From Mimachlamys varia (lineage: Eukaryota > Mollusca > Bivalvia > Pectinida > Pectinidae), in the NCBI GenBank assembly GCA_947623455.1, contig OX392534.1:40057426-40121425 (forward strand): a stretch of 64,000 bases of DNA, written 5' to 3'. The translations under genes and the position numbers were made by a program. The notes beneath the pieces are model-generated. The model was not told where the DNA came from. It saw only the letters and a list, made by a program, of their open reading frames with translations, and ran no database searches. Positions within the stretch are counted from its first letter, which is position 1; the number at the start of each line of letters is the position of its first letter. Below, one piece after another: positions 46,911 to 59,500 of this stretch.

Positions 46911-49305
46911 GACGTTTTTCCCTACTACATTCGTCTGTGGATTATTAAGCTGAGTTGGAGATATGGACCATTACGGCTACGAGTATAGTACCAGCATATT
47001 TTTTTCCATGAACATTTATTATAATGGTAATATTATAAATAAGTTTTTAGAATCGTTCAAATGTTTGCATTCGGACGATAACGAAGTGGTTATATGGTAT
47101 CATAGCAGCAGGGGAAAGGTGAAGGTAGCGTCAGCAAAACTAACCAAAGAACATTTACTAAATATGAGAAGAACAATCAAAAAGCAAATAATGTAAAAAA
47201 AACATGATGAGTCAAAAATGATTTAAGACAAGCGACAAGCTTAGTTCGATTCCATCTCGTAAGAGATCAGCGGAGCATGTTTCGAGAATCCAATGTTAAT
47301 TTTGGACAAGAAATAACAAAAATGACTCGCTTCGCTGATTTCAACGGGGATGGTTACTAATGAAAATATATACAGTGTACATGAACATGTGCTACACTTA
47401 CTAATTTATATGATGTAGTCGGTTCTCATATTCTGGATAATACATATACCATGATAAAAGTTAATGATGTAAGCACGAGTAAGTGATGATGGCTAGCACT
47501 AAACATAATTTTTACTTGTAAATCAGTGACAATTTTGAAAATTATAGAGAGTTATATACAGCTACATGTAGTAGCATAGCACGTGCTAATGACAAGGCGC
47601 TGAATAGCACTACAGTGAAACCCGCCAATTCTGATCTCCCATTATAACAAGCGACAATTGGTGTTCAAAATACTTAACGTACTTGTTGTGCTGATAATTA
47701 GGATGGCTGAAATAGAGGGATTCACCGTACCGCCATTCAACATTATTATAGCAAATATATCAGATTACGATACTATTGGTTTATAAACAAAATTTTGACC
47801 ATGCGCAGGAACATTGTTACGCAAAATTTCTGTGAGATGGATCGTGATAGTACTGTACATACATACATACATGTATCTAACGTATCAGCTCATTAAATAT
47901 ATACATGTTAACTATTAAACTTGACGTCACAAGCATGATGCAATTTTCATACTAAGACTACAATAATTTTTGATGATGCTCATTAGAGTAAATGGTAATT
48001 GAAAATTCACATGACAAATAAGTGTTAACCGACAATTACGAAAATGAAAAGAACACAAAAGAGAAAAAAAAACAAAAACTGTACTGATATTTTGTATGTC
48101 TGCAGACAAAGTTTGCTACCTGTATATGTAAGGATTAATACTATATGTATATAACATATAAATCATTCTTTTTTTTTTAAATATGTAACATCATCTGAAG
48201 CCAGAGCAACACTGAGCGAGGATTCACAATGTGGTAGAATAACTTAGCTTATATAATATATCCTTAAAAAGAAGCGCATTGGACTTTTTAGAGAAAAAAA
48301 GAAAGAAAAAGGAACACTTCCGTGAATCCGTATCGTCTTACAAATTATGAAAAAAATGTATATATGCATATGCTTATTAATGAGGTATGTTAGATTAAAT
48401 GACTCAATTCAAACATGACGTTGCAACGCGTGGTGTCATTTCAAGCTTTTTCATCTCGAGAATGTTTAGTGATTGAAAATTTAATATTTTTACTACAACC
48501 TTTAAAATAAAATATTTTGACTGCTGATAATGTTTACCTATATCTACAACCTCATCATAAAGAAAACAAAGTGAAAAATACCATACACATTGCAATGTTG
48601 TATATTGGATCCGTATGTACAACAATATTGTATGTACAAAAATGTTTATGTAATAGTCTCGGTAAATAGCAATGCAGACAATTATCAGCACTAATAAATA
48701 TCTCATATATACATTTGATTTCACATTTTTTTGATGACACACCAGCGCCAATAAATGGTGTTGAAGTATAGCCTAGTATATGTTGTATCAACAACATACA
48801 ACAAAATTTATATAATTCAGTGGCCATATCAACAAAAGTGAACGATCTGTAGCCAGTTTAACAGAAACTGATGTCTAAGCGCTGAGTATTAAATACTCAG
48901 CGATCAGAAAACAATATTCAAATACTTTATAAAACGGGACAGTATATTACTTCATGAAATCTTCCTTATGAAAATTGGTTAAATATCAGAAAACGAAGAA
49001 CATAATTAAAGTTGCATCAAGGTACTATATAGGGGTATATTCAATTTCTTAATCTAGTATCATGTCTTTGTATAGATAATGTTGGAGAAACAAAGACAAT
49101 ATTTTGACAACGAAGTTAAAGAACAATGATTTTTAACTGGTCAAATGTTTGCTTACGTAATCAAATTGTTGTAAAACGAGAGATAATGAGAAAGAAAAAC
49201 AACAACAACAAAATCACATCATCAATATAGTCAGTACTGAAGCATTGTACACTAGAGTCCGTGTGTACAGCAGACATGTCTGCTTGCTACAATGACCAAA
49301 AATGG
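46911..49305. other. no confident gene
   Basis: A plus-strand frame at 46963-47196 (77 codons, with DDNEVVIWYHSSRGKVKVA) is protein-like but unrecognised. Minus-strand frames at 48404-48827 overlap each other and are AT-driven. The stretch separates the orphan ORF1-like frame from the LINE ORF2, so it may be decayed element sequence. Confidence 0.3.
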
Positions 49306-50083
49306 TCAAATGGCAATCACGTGGCCGAAGTCAACGAGATCTCTCTCTGTTTTAATCAGATGAATACGGTTGTTCCGGTCTTTCAGTAAAACTTTACCGT
49401 TCGTTGTCCAGGTCTGTAGAGCATGGCCGTTCTTAACAGCTTGACGAGCAAGGTAAGAAAGCTGACTACGGAATTTTGTTAAGTCTTCATTTACGGAAAT
49501 TTGCCTGAATTGTTCATTTTTCCTGAAGTTTTTGGCAGATTTCAATAACTGAAACTTCTTATCAACAGATCGAACACGCATAATGATTTGGCGCGGTTTT
49601 GATTGGCCAAAGCCGAGTTTCCCTACACGATTGGACCTTTCAACGTCGTCAGAGCTCAGGTTGACCCCACATGCAGCAGCAGCTTGCAAAACGGTATCGG
49701 TCGTATCTTCTCCCTCTTTATCGGGAAAGCCAGAGAATCGTACCAAAGTCCGCCGACCATACTGTTCAACTTCGTCGATTTGAAGTTTGAGACTCTCGTT
49801 TTCACTTTCAAGTGATTGTACGCGGGCAGCTAGAGGAGCAATTTGTTTATGGACCACCTCAGCAATATCCTCCAGTAGCAAATTTCTAACAGCTTTGGCT
49901 ATACGGTCTAAATCGGATGCTGAAATACCCATGGTGCCGGGCTGTATGAATTGATGATGAGGGATAGCCCCCTGAGATGCCAATGCGTTCATCATCAGTT
50001 GCTGTGTATGAATCTGGTTAGATAAGGGGGTCGAACTGGCAAAGTATTGCTGGCCGTTGTCGCAGGGAGGTTTATTTAATCAA
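49306..50083 (-). CDS. LINE ORF1-like protein (coiled coil plus RRM-like domain)
   Basis: A single intact minus-strand frame runs from a stop at about 50083 to the stop at 49306. The first good ATG pair is at 49995. Features in order: a polar Q/S-rich N-terminus, a coiled-coil-like stretch (residues ~45-75, QSLESENESLKLQIDEVEQY), then YGRRTLVRFSGFP, DVERSNRVGK, PRQIIMRVRSVDKKF and ISVNEDLTKFRSQLSYLARQ. This order matches L1-type ORF1 proteins, which bind element RNA as trimers. No RT frame follows directly; the jockey-like ORF2 lies 2.4 kb farther on the same strand. The open frame without stops is notable next to the broken ORF2. It could be a young LINE fragment or an expressed relic. Confidence 0.75.
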
Positions 50084-51540
50084 AGGTATTGTTTTCATTA
50101 GGTAAGCTCATTAACCATTAAATTCATTTATAACCTTAAACCTCACGGTTTATCAGTACAAGATATATACATTTACGTAAAATGCAATTGTCTGAGTTTT
50201 TAACTGTAAGCAAATATTTGAAAATCATAATCTTTCGAATCATAATAAATGTAAGTCTTCCAAATTCATGATTGATCATGATATTTGGCTTACTTTTCTT
50301 AACCCCTAAATTCTCTTACAAAAATTTAAATGCATTTTTTTTTCTATATTAGGCACTTCAGATCCATAATTTAAAATGCTGCTTACAAAAGTGTAAAAAA
50401 AAAAAACTAAGTTGGGTTTCGAAAATGAAATATTTACTTTTAAAAACATTCATAATTGCAAACAAAGCTTTCCAACCTTGTTCAGGTATTTTCTCTTGTA
50501 TTGTCAAGAATTTTCTATCATATATCAACAGAATTCCTACTTAACTAAAACAAATTTCTAACAATTTGAGACTAATTATTTCATTGAATATTTTTTTATT
50601 ATTCTCTTTATTTCTTCAATATTTGGTTATTTCTGGATTGTATTTTATGTACAATTAAGTACTGATTACTCATTTGATAATTTTCTTTTTATTTTTTTAT
50701 ATCTGTATCCTTGTATTTTTGAAAAAAAAATGTATAATTTAATGCATTTGTAGTGCTGACTGTCCACAGTTAATTCTTTGGTAAGGTTCACAGGTAAATC
50801 ACAGGTAAGGTGAAAAGTGCAGTTTATATGAAACAGTATATAATTGACTTCCCATTGTTCTCAAAAACAACACCTACCTATTGTTAAAAAAAATGTTGGC
50901 GTTCGGAGAACACACCGTTGACAATGTTTTCTATGCTGATGTCGCTTTCCCTGGTATGTCTACTTGTCCGTCTCTGAAAGCGACAAATAATTCGTTAGCT
51001 CTATAAACATGTTTTTTTATGTGGATAAAATATCAAGGTAAACTCTAATACCAACTACATCACTATATGTATCTGGCATGCTGAATGTTGCCAAAATTAA
51101 AGTATTTGTAGGTCGGTAATCAGCGGACGTGATATAAGAATGTAACCAGGTAAGGTTAGATTGAGGAGTCCTTGGACTAAGATGACGTCACGCGATCACG
51201 TGACCAACGAACTCATTATCTCTAGTTTCGCTGGAGAGGTCCAAGGTGTATAACCCGAATTACGTGTCAATGCAAGAAAACCAGACCCCGCGCGATCGCC
51301 AGGGCATGTTATTATGGTTTTACAATAATACTTTTATCAAATATAAAAATATCATTTTTCGTTGCACAAATCCTTTAAGTTCGAAACAGAATACATTATG
51401 TATTTTGAATTAAAATGGTCTGATTCTGTATGTATATTATCAAGTTTTCAGAGCTGATCAATTTGTATGTAAGTTGAACAAGGCTTGTTTAAATAATTGT
51501 TTTATCTTGAGTCCTCCATATACACATTGTACTTTTGTTG
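50084..51540. other. no gene; CRE/E-box-like cluster near 51.19 kb
   Basis: AT-rich, with repeated ACAGGTAA motifs at 50790-50810. At 51183-51205 TGACGTCA and TCACGTGA lie close together in a GC-richer patch, which could be a regulatory site, though no transcript start is visible. Confidence 0.3.
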
Positions 51541-52755
51541 TAAATGTGTTTTCTCTAAACATCTTTTAGGTGTAGATATAGATTTTAATCTGAAATTTGA
51601 TGTTCATGTATCCAACATTTGTAAAAAATCTTCAAAACAGCTATGTGTGTTGAAAAGAATTGGCCGTGATCTTAGCAAGCAGGGGAAAATTTTAATTTTC
51701 AAATCTTTTATTCTTTCAAATTTTAATTACTGTCCCCTGGCTTGGCATTTTTGCAGTTTGAATTCCACCAGAAAGATGGAAAAGATACAAGAGAGAGCAG
51801 TTCGTTTTATTGAGGATGATTTTACAATACCAATATCAGAACTTTTACAGAAACTTAATTTATCAACATTGCATATTCATAGGATGAAAAACATGGCGTG
51901 TGAAGTTTTTAAAATTGTAACTAATGTAGCTCCTGATTATATATGCAATCTTTTAACTGAGAAAACTTCTTTTTATAATCTCAGGAGTGAAAGGCAGCAG
52001 GAACTACCTAGAGTACGGACAACCAGGTACGGACTTAAATCTTTCCGCTACGAGGCCGCCCGGATATGTCTGCCAAACCATATGAGGAAGGCGGATAGTT
52101 ATCCAGAGTTTTCCAGACTGCTGCATACCTGGGATGGCCCCGTGTGCTCCTGTGATATATGTTCCAGTGCTTAGCAATGCTTTTTATTTTTGTTTGTCTT
52201 AATGACTTGCCTGTCTCATGTCTTGCCTTTTTGCATGTTTTTTTTATTATTTTTTATTATAACCAGCAGCACAGTTTATTTTTTTAGCCCTTATTTTCAA
52301 TCTCAATTGTTTAATCACTTGACTTCATTGTCTTCTTTTAATTTACACTATATTAGTGTATGTTATGTCAAATTTTATTTCTTTGCTATATTAGCATTTA
52401 TGTATATTCGATTTATAAGTGCTTTAATCATCTCAATAGCAGCACCTGTGTGATATGCAGGTGTTCTATATTAATAAATAGTATAATTTTATTATTCTGG
52501 TAAATGTGATATATGCCACTATGTGCTGCTGTGTTATACATGTATAACCCAAATATTTAACTTACATTGATGTAATTTCATACTAGCTTGTCTGTGATAG
52601 TGTACAGCTTTGCATGTTTCTATGTATTTAGTTAATTACCTTGTTTTATGTTTGCCCTTTACTATGTTTGTCGCAGAAATAGCGCTACAGCGCTAATGTT
52701 GCTTGTTTTGTATATGCCACTTTAAATAAAGCTTCTTGTATCTTGTATCGTTTTT
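51540..52755 (+). mobile_element. 5'-truncated CR1-like LINE
   Basis: The frame from about 51550 to the stop at 52172-52174 is the C-terminal end of a CR1-type ORF2: LGVDIDFNLKFDVHVSNICK, FILSNFNYCPLAWHFC, KIQERAVRFIEDDF, VRTTRYGLKSFRYEAAR, with a C-terminal CSCDIC. It has no internal stop. A 3' region follows and ends AATAAAGCTTCTTGTATCTT with a short GTATCTT repeat and a T run at about 52750. The 5' end is cut inside the RT, as in target-primed insertion. No target duplication identified. Confidence 0.85.
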
Positions 52756-54204
52756 TTTTTTAAATGAGATAAAATAAATAAGTTAAAGTTCAAAATAATT
52801 CTACAGGTAAGTTGTTACCTGATAATTATAAACACTTTCCAAAAACAGACTATAGCCTTACCTGTAATTAGCACCTATTGTTCTCACCCTGTTACAACAG
52901 TACCTGTGCCCTATACTAAAATAGGATATGTTGGCTGAGTGGGAAGACACCGTTCTAGCGTAGGGGCTAGTTGAAGGGCGTTTTCTCGCACGGATCCTTT
53001 TAGCATTCTTCATTCCGCTTATCTTCGTGACACACATGATTAAAACAAACGAGTCGTTAGGAATTTAAAGTACTCACAAGTTAAACCTTATCTACTTTAC
53101 AATTCAGTATTTTTTTTATATTAAATTATAGCATATAACTATCACTTACACAACTTCATATTTACATTTATGAATATATAACCAAGTGGATTGTACTTTG
53201 TAATCCAAGTCATTTCGTTCCAGTATAAAACGGGAGGACCGCTACATTTAATTATATCTTATATAAGTTTCACCCCAACTTGAAAGGTTTGAATAGTATA
53301 ATCAATATTATCATAAGCAAACTAACTCAACACCAAACCCAATTATACTATTTAGCACACCCGACAAAAAAACTTCCGGCATGGTTTGATGAGCAAACCT
53401 GGCTTAACAGCTTTGTAAACTAAATCCATAATACATGGATTCACGAATGAATCACTCATCCGATTCACTCATGTGAGCATATGTTTGTCAAATATGATCT
53501 TACATTCATCAGAACATAAATATTTATACCATAACTTTTTTACCACATATAATTTTAAAAACTCAACTGCAGTATTTCTCTGCCTTCTCTCAATCGGGAA
53601 CCGTCGGCACTTTCCGTTTACGGAAAGTGCCGACATTCCCCGATTGTGCCTTCTCTCTGCTGACAGCGTGTTTTCGGAAAGGAAGTTCTAAACCTGAGAC
53701 ATATGCACAGGAAACATTTCCTATTTGGGATGGGAGACAACTCTTACAGAACAACGATACTCCCTGCGATAACCTCATCTATTTTGTATGGACACATAGA
53801 TGTTATTATCTCGTGCTATATTTGACGTCGCTATATTTAGTCACGTGCGTTCCCAATTATTATACAAACCACAATGACCATAACATAAATGGTATATAAT
53901 TATCAAAAACTGACACTTCGTCTTGATATATGTATTTTCGATTCTAGTTGAATTGAAAAAATTCGTCGATTGTCTTAATTGCCACTTTAATTTTAAAATT
54001 AGTTTTTTTTTAATTTATAGAGATTTGTTTCGTTTCCATATGCATCAAAATGACATTTTGTTTAAAGGCTATATACTTATTCAAGATTAAACAAATTACT
54101 TATAATTCTAGTAAAAAACGTTTTTTTACGACACTTTGTATGGGTTAAAAATATATATAAAAACCTGATCAAGCTAAAATGTAAATGTTATCATTTCTTT
54201 TCAG
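52756..54204. other. no confident gene; hairpin at 53603-53634
   Basis: GTCGGCACTTTCCGT and its exact complement are separated by TT (53603-53634). Flanks CAATCGGGAA / TTCCCCGATTG extend the symmetry. Frames at 53590-53899 overlap it on both strands and have no domain. Confidence 0.5.
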
Positions 54205-54295
54205 CCATCCAAAAATGAAAAGCATACGACATGAGACTGCCAAAAAGTTCAAACAATTATGGTTGAAGAACAATAGAAGGAACAAAGTTGTGCCG
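54205..54295 (+). CDS. candidate upstream exon of the 56-63 kb gene
   Basis: A strong acceptor (TCATTTCTTTTCAG) precedes, and donor CCG|GTTAGT follows at 54296. ATG at 54215 opens 27 codons (MKSIRHETAKKFKQLWLKNN, then basic) ending in phase 0, matching the entry phase of the exon at 56470. If the ATG is used, the preceding exon would be untranslated. The lysine/arginine-rich content resembles the gene's basic C-terminus. The link across the 2.2-kb intron is an inference. Confidence 0.4.
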
Positions 54296-54592
54296 GTTAG
54301 TGTACTTGTTTTCTTATCCAAATATTTGATCATTTATAAGGCAGTACATCAATATAATCCGACACCTTGGTCCTGGTTAAGGAACCCATAAGAGGATGAC
54401 TGTTACAAAACTCCGACGATAACCAACACGTTAGATAATGTTTTCCAGAGTCGTCTTTACTAGCGTTTAGAACAGGTGTGTAACCGAGCCAGCTCTTGTC
54501 TATGACTGCCCAAACTGAGCTCTACCCTTTGTTTTTATTGTTCCTCTCAGACAAATATTCATAAAATTTCAAAATTTCAAAAATGTTGCCCT

Positions 54593-55785
54593 GAGGTACA
54601 TAATAATATTAATAATAATATACTTTATTTAAACATGATAACATGTTGAGATTAAAGCTCGTCTTACACATGGTCAAGATAAGTATAAAATATACAATAT
54701 TTACACCATTGGAATATATTTTATCTGAAGGTGCCCAACTGATCTGTAGAACATGGCACATCAATTTGTAGAGCACTTCTACAGCGGACACTAATGAAAT
54801 ATCAACATACCCTACCTTATATCTATTAATATGATTGTGGAGATTGTCTCTAAAGCACTTCTACACACAGCGTAAATCTGCTGGCTATAACGTTACATTA
54901 AGTTTAAATTCCAGTATTCAACCTAAAACGGAAAAGTTGCTAATTTTTGTTGACAATAAATGACAATAAGTTAACTCACCTAAAAATTACCTAAACAGTT
55001 TAAATTCAGGCAGAGCTAGTGAAACAACGGAATCTTGGATATATATCATTTCAATTCATAAAATTAGGGAGTGTCGCTTTGAGGTACATTATAATAATAA
55101 TAATAGACTTTATATAAACTTGATAACATGTTGAGGTTATAGCTCGTCTTACACATGGTAAAGATAAGTATAAAATATACAATATTTACAGCATTGGAAT
55201 ATATTTTATCTGAAGGTGCCCAACTGATCTGTAGAACATGGCACATCAATTTGTAGAGCACTTCTACAGCGGACACTAATGAAATATCAACATACCCTAC
55301 CTTATATCTATTAATATGATTGTGGAGATTGTCTCTAAAGCACTTCTACACACAGCGTAAATCTGCTGGCTATAACGTTACATTAAGTTTAAATTCCAGT
55401 ATTCAACCTAAAACGGAAAAGTTGCTAATTTTTGTTGACAATAAATGACAATAAGTTAACTCACCTAAAAATTACCTAAACAGTTTAAATTCAGGCAGAG
55501 CTAGTGAAACAACGGAATCTTGGATATATATCATTTCAATTCATAAAATTAGGGAGTGTCGCTTTGAGGTACATTATAATAATAATAATAGACTTAATAT
55601 AAACTTGATAACATGTTGAGATTATAGCTCGTCTTACACATGGTAAAGATAAGTATAAAATAAACAATATTTACAACATTGGAATACATGTTATCTGAAG
55701 GTGCCCAACTGATCTGTAGAACATAGCACATCAATTTGTAGAGCACTTCTGCAGCGGATACTAATTAAATATCAACATACCCTAT
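54593..55785. repeat. recent tandem repeat, 2.45 copies of about 486 bp
   Basis: GAGGTACAT starts units at 54593, 55081 and 55566. Copies 1 and 2 are almost identical from TATAAAATATACAATATTTA through TGGATATATATCATTTC, while their first 60 bp have diverged at an (AAT)n tract. Copy 3 stops after about 220 bp. If the 54.2-kb exon is real, the array lies in the first intron. Confidence 0.95.
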
Positions 55786-56469
55786 TTTTATAAACGATTT
55801 CACATAACAAGAAGAAGTCGTTACTCAATACAATTTTAAAGCTTTACCTTTGATCACCCTTTATGATAAATATGCTACTGCATGGGTTTATTATTATTAT
55901 TTTTTATTAAGTGTCACATTTCGTTTTTATATTGTTTGTAATATTGCAAAAATGAATTTTAAAAACATGTCTACGCCGATTGTTTACTTTCAATAGTCAT
56001 GATATCGATTTCCATCTACATGTAGATAAGTACTATTAGCAGGGTGCAACATAGATACTGAGCTTGGTATAAATGGATATTTGTTTGAATTAATTTTACA
56101 CACTCATTCAAGCCACATGCCAGATATAACTGCCTTGACATATGTGCTAATGTATTGCAATTATGATGTCACATTATTATTCAAAATTCAGCCAAGCAAT
56201 ACATACAAATGTAATACTTGCTCAGCATGTAACAGTATAAAGCTTTCAAAATAAGCATCAGTTCAGCAGTAGATCTATAAATCCTGCAAAATCGAGGTAT
56301 TCTAGAAGCGATTTGCTTACATTGTATATTACACCAAAGATCTTGTAAATAAAAGGTTATTTAGAAAGGAGGAATATCTAAACGCATGTTGATTAAAAAA
56401 ATGAATACATTTTGAACATTACACAACTATAATAAGTATATAACTAATTTTCGTTTCACACATGGACAG
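55786..56469. other. no gene seen
   Basis: AT-rich sequence directly upstream of the first supported exon of the plus-strand gene. It would be intron or promoter. Confidence 0.4.
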
Positions 56470-56529
56470 TGTTGCAGTCCTGACTTAATGGATATTTCTG
56501 CGCATACAGAGACATGTGATAAAGAAAAG
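56470..56529 (+). CDS. exon 1 (first supported) of the phase-0 gene
   Basis: Twenty codons, CCSPDLMDISAHTETCDKEK. The acceptor is ATGGACAG and the donor AAG|GTATGT. An in-frame ATG at 56488 could be the start instead, giving 14 codons. Confidence 0.6.
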
Positions 56530-59500
56530 GTATGTTTTCTTAATTATTGTTCACCAGTAATCATTCAAAATATAAAGCTTGTTAATGACTCTCTTTTTCA
56601 AAAATGCACATAAGAAAATGCTGACTTTTCACATGAGTATCCTTAAGATCCCCCTTTGAATAATTATTGATTGTCTTCTTTTATAGATGTTTGAAACTGC
56701 AAAGACAGACATTGAACTAAAACAAGTCTCTGGCAATGGGTGGTCTGACACTGGTCAAGTTATGGAGCAGCATCAGGTGATAGTTATTTCCATAAGTCGA
56801 CTCACCTAGTATGACGCAGTGTCCTGGTTTTTCAAGTTTATTAATAATTTGCCCGTAGCAACTGTCCAGTGCTACTTTGTTTCTTAAATTGAATTATGAT
56901 TTCAAGAACTTGAATGAATATGTAAACGGTTATCTAAAATGCATTGATAGAACGCACAGAGGATACCATCTGCATAGCACAAGGACAAATTTTGATAATA
57001 CGAGCAGGACCAATTGTACGAGATTAAATTGTGTTTGCTCAAGGTAATGAACTAACATACTTCCGAGGATTTGTCATGTTCATCTGGAATATTATCATCA
57101 ATAACTGATAATATAACCAAATGTTTAAAAAATGTTATGCTTGATGAATTAGTAACTGTAAAGAGCTTTCTAAAAATCACGTAACACACACGTATGCTGC
57201 ACCCCTTAAATTTAGTAATAGATACAGTATGCCGAAAAAATGAATTAAACTACATCATACAGCTATTTCCTTATCCTCTTCAGTGATGCTAAGGGCCAAA
57301 AGGTAGAAATCCAAAATTCCTTAACTAATTTAGAAGCAGAAGGGTCATAGTTAAAAAAGTATACCTCCTGACAGAAATTTTTCATACTTTTTTATAAACA
57401 TTTTCTCCCCCACTATTCATATACAATAAATTTTGATTAAAGATCAAATTATGTCCAGATTGTTTCATTATTTCATTTTGCATAATCTTTGCTAATATTC
57501 TTTTAAAGACGATTGGAACTGGTACGACAGAAAAGTGGTTGAAACATGCTGAATCTGGACAATCCTCCGATGAACACGTCAACATTGAGATTGTCGATGC
57601 TGTAAGAAAACATGCAATGTATCACTTGTTTACATTGTTGGTGTTTTGACTGCCAGTTTCACCTTTTTTAATATTTCATATTTAATTTGCGACAACGTCT
57701 TCTTTTGTTATTTTTGCTTTCGACAATTATATTTTTTTTATTATAAAAGTCAGGTCATTTACTCTTCCGGACAACCTGGTCTTATTCTCATGTACTTTTA
57801 CAAGAGTCTCCATGTAAATATTTCCTTTGTTCATATTTTGCCCCTGGTTTAATTGATTTTGAGTTTGGATTATGATTTTGTTAAGGCTTCGGTATTCTCT
57901 TATTTATTTTTAGAAACGCCGTTTCATAAAAAAAACTTATTTTTTTATAAAGTACTGTTTTCCAGATACCAGAAGGCACTGAACCAGAAGAAGAACCCGA
58001 CAGAGAGTTGTCGGACAAGGAGCTAGAAACGGAGCTTCAGGTGATTGTCTTTTCATAAATCGAATCTCTAAGCGAAGCTTGGCATCCGAACCACCGTCTG
58101 CAACTTCTGAAGTGACATTTCTTGACTTCTTATTTGAACGTGTTGAAAAAGAATAAGTAAATACCTATAACACTAAGAGTGTTCAGTTTAAATATATTAC
58201 CTGCGTATTCATTTAATAAGGTTTAATCACAGGAGTCAGTCGTGTTTTGTTTTATCTTAAAAGAAACACAAGATATAAGTATGGCGGAGCTTCAGGTGAT
58301 AGTTCTTCGAATCATTTAGCAGAGCTCGGCGTCCAAACCTTGGTCTGAACTTTTTCATGTAGTGACTTTTCATGAATACTTTTTAAGGTGATAAGATAAG
58401 AATCCTTTCATATACCTAGAACGCTAAGTGTGTTTAGTGTGAGCTAGTATCGAAAGTGTCAATCGTATATTTGTTTTACTTCAAAAGGTTCTCGGAAAAA
58501 AAATAGCATGGCTATTAGCGTCTGTGCCTAGTTTTCTTTGTTTTTGCAACAAATATTGTTGTCATTATTATAAGTTCAAAACCAACCTTTTGCAGTTAAG
58601 TAGGAATCTATTTGTTTGTTATTTTCTAAAATGCTTCGTGTTGTACCTAGTATTAGCTTAACAAAAACATTTACTACTTGTTTGTCTTTTTCTGTAACAT
58701 AATGCTCTTTATTTGTTGCTAAAACACTTCATAGGTATTAAACCTAATTGTATATTTTTCCTCCCAGATACATGAAGCCACGGAAGCGCTTGAAGAATAC
58801 AATGAAAAGCCCATTTTGGATAATCAGGTGATTATCATTGTCGATATATGGACACATTTGACATGCATACGACCGCTTAATATAACTTGATGATAAGTTA
58901 AAGGATCATATTTCTTAGTTCATGTTCTTTCATACATAATTTAACTCTGCATAATTATATAAATAGTACAAATGTTCAATAAGTTTTGTAGCTGTAAATG
59001 ATATCTTTTTCAGGCAACCGAGAGGACAATGGACAAAGAAGTAGAATATATACGATATGACTATCAAGTCCCTTATTCGGAAGAGGAGAAACCTGTCTTA
59101 GGAATCAGTGAGGTTAGTTTATTAGCTGGGCATAATACTGGGGAAAAAAGATAAATACGTAATACTTCATATCAACCTTTGTTCATCTTTATTCCTCGCT
59201 GACCTGATTCCTGATGTATTGCGATTCATAGAAATATTGAGAAGGCAGCACATGTTAATGTTAAACACAATGCCTTGTAGGCAAAATTGGTAGGTAAAAC
59301 GTACATATCAGTCTATTTTTGTAGCGATTTAGTAAGTAAAATGATGAGACCCAGGTCATGATATTTATGATTTGCTTTGCAAATATTAGCTATAATCATT
59401 AAAATGATATACTATGTTATACCGATATGTTCATGGCTGTTATATGGTTGATGTCAGGACCAAGATGAACCAATGGACTTAGATGAAGACACCCCTGGAT

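Noticed and set aside
48404..48827. Two overlapping minus-strand frames of 90-115 codons
   Set aside because: AT-driven hydrophobic composition in overlapping frames, no splice or domain evidence.
49583..49815. Two plus-strand frames inside the ORF1-like region
   Set aside because: Antisense shadows of the intact minus-strand frame.
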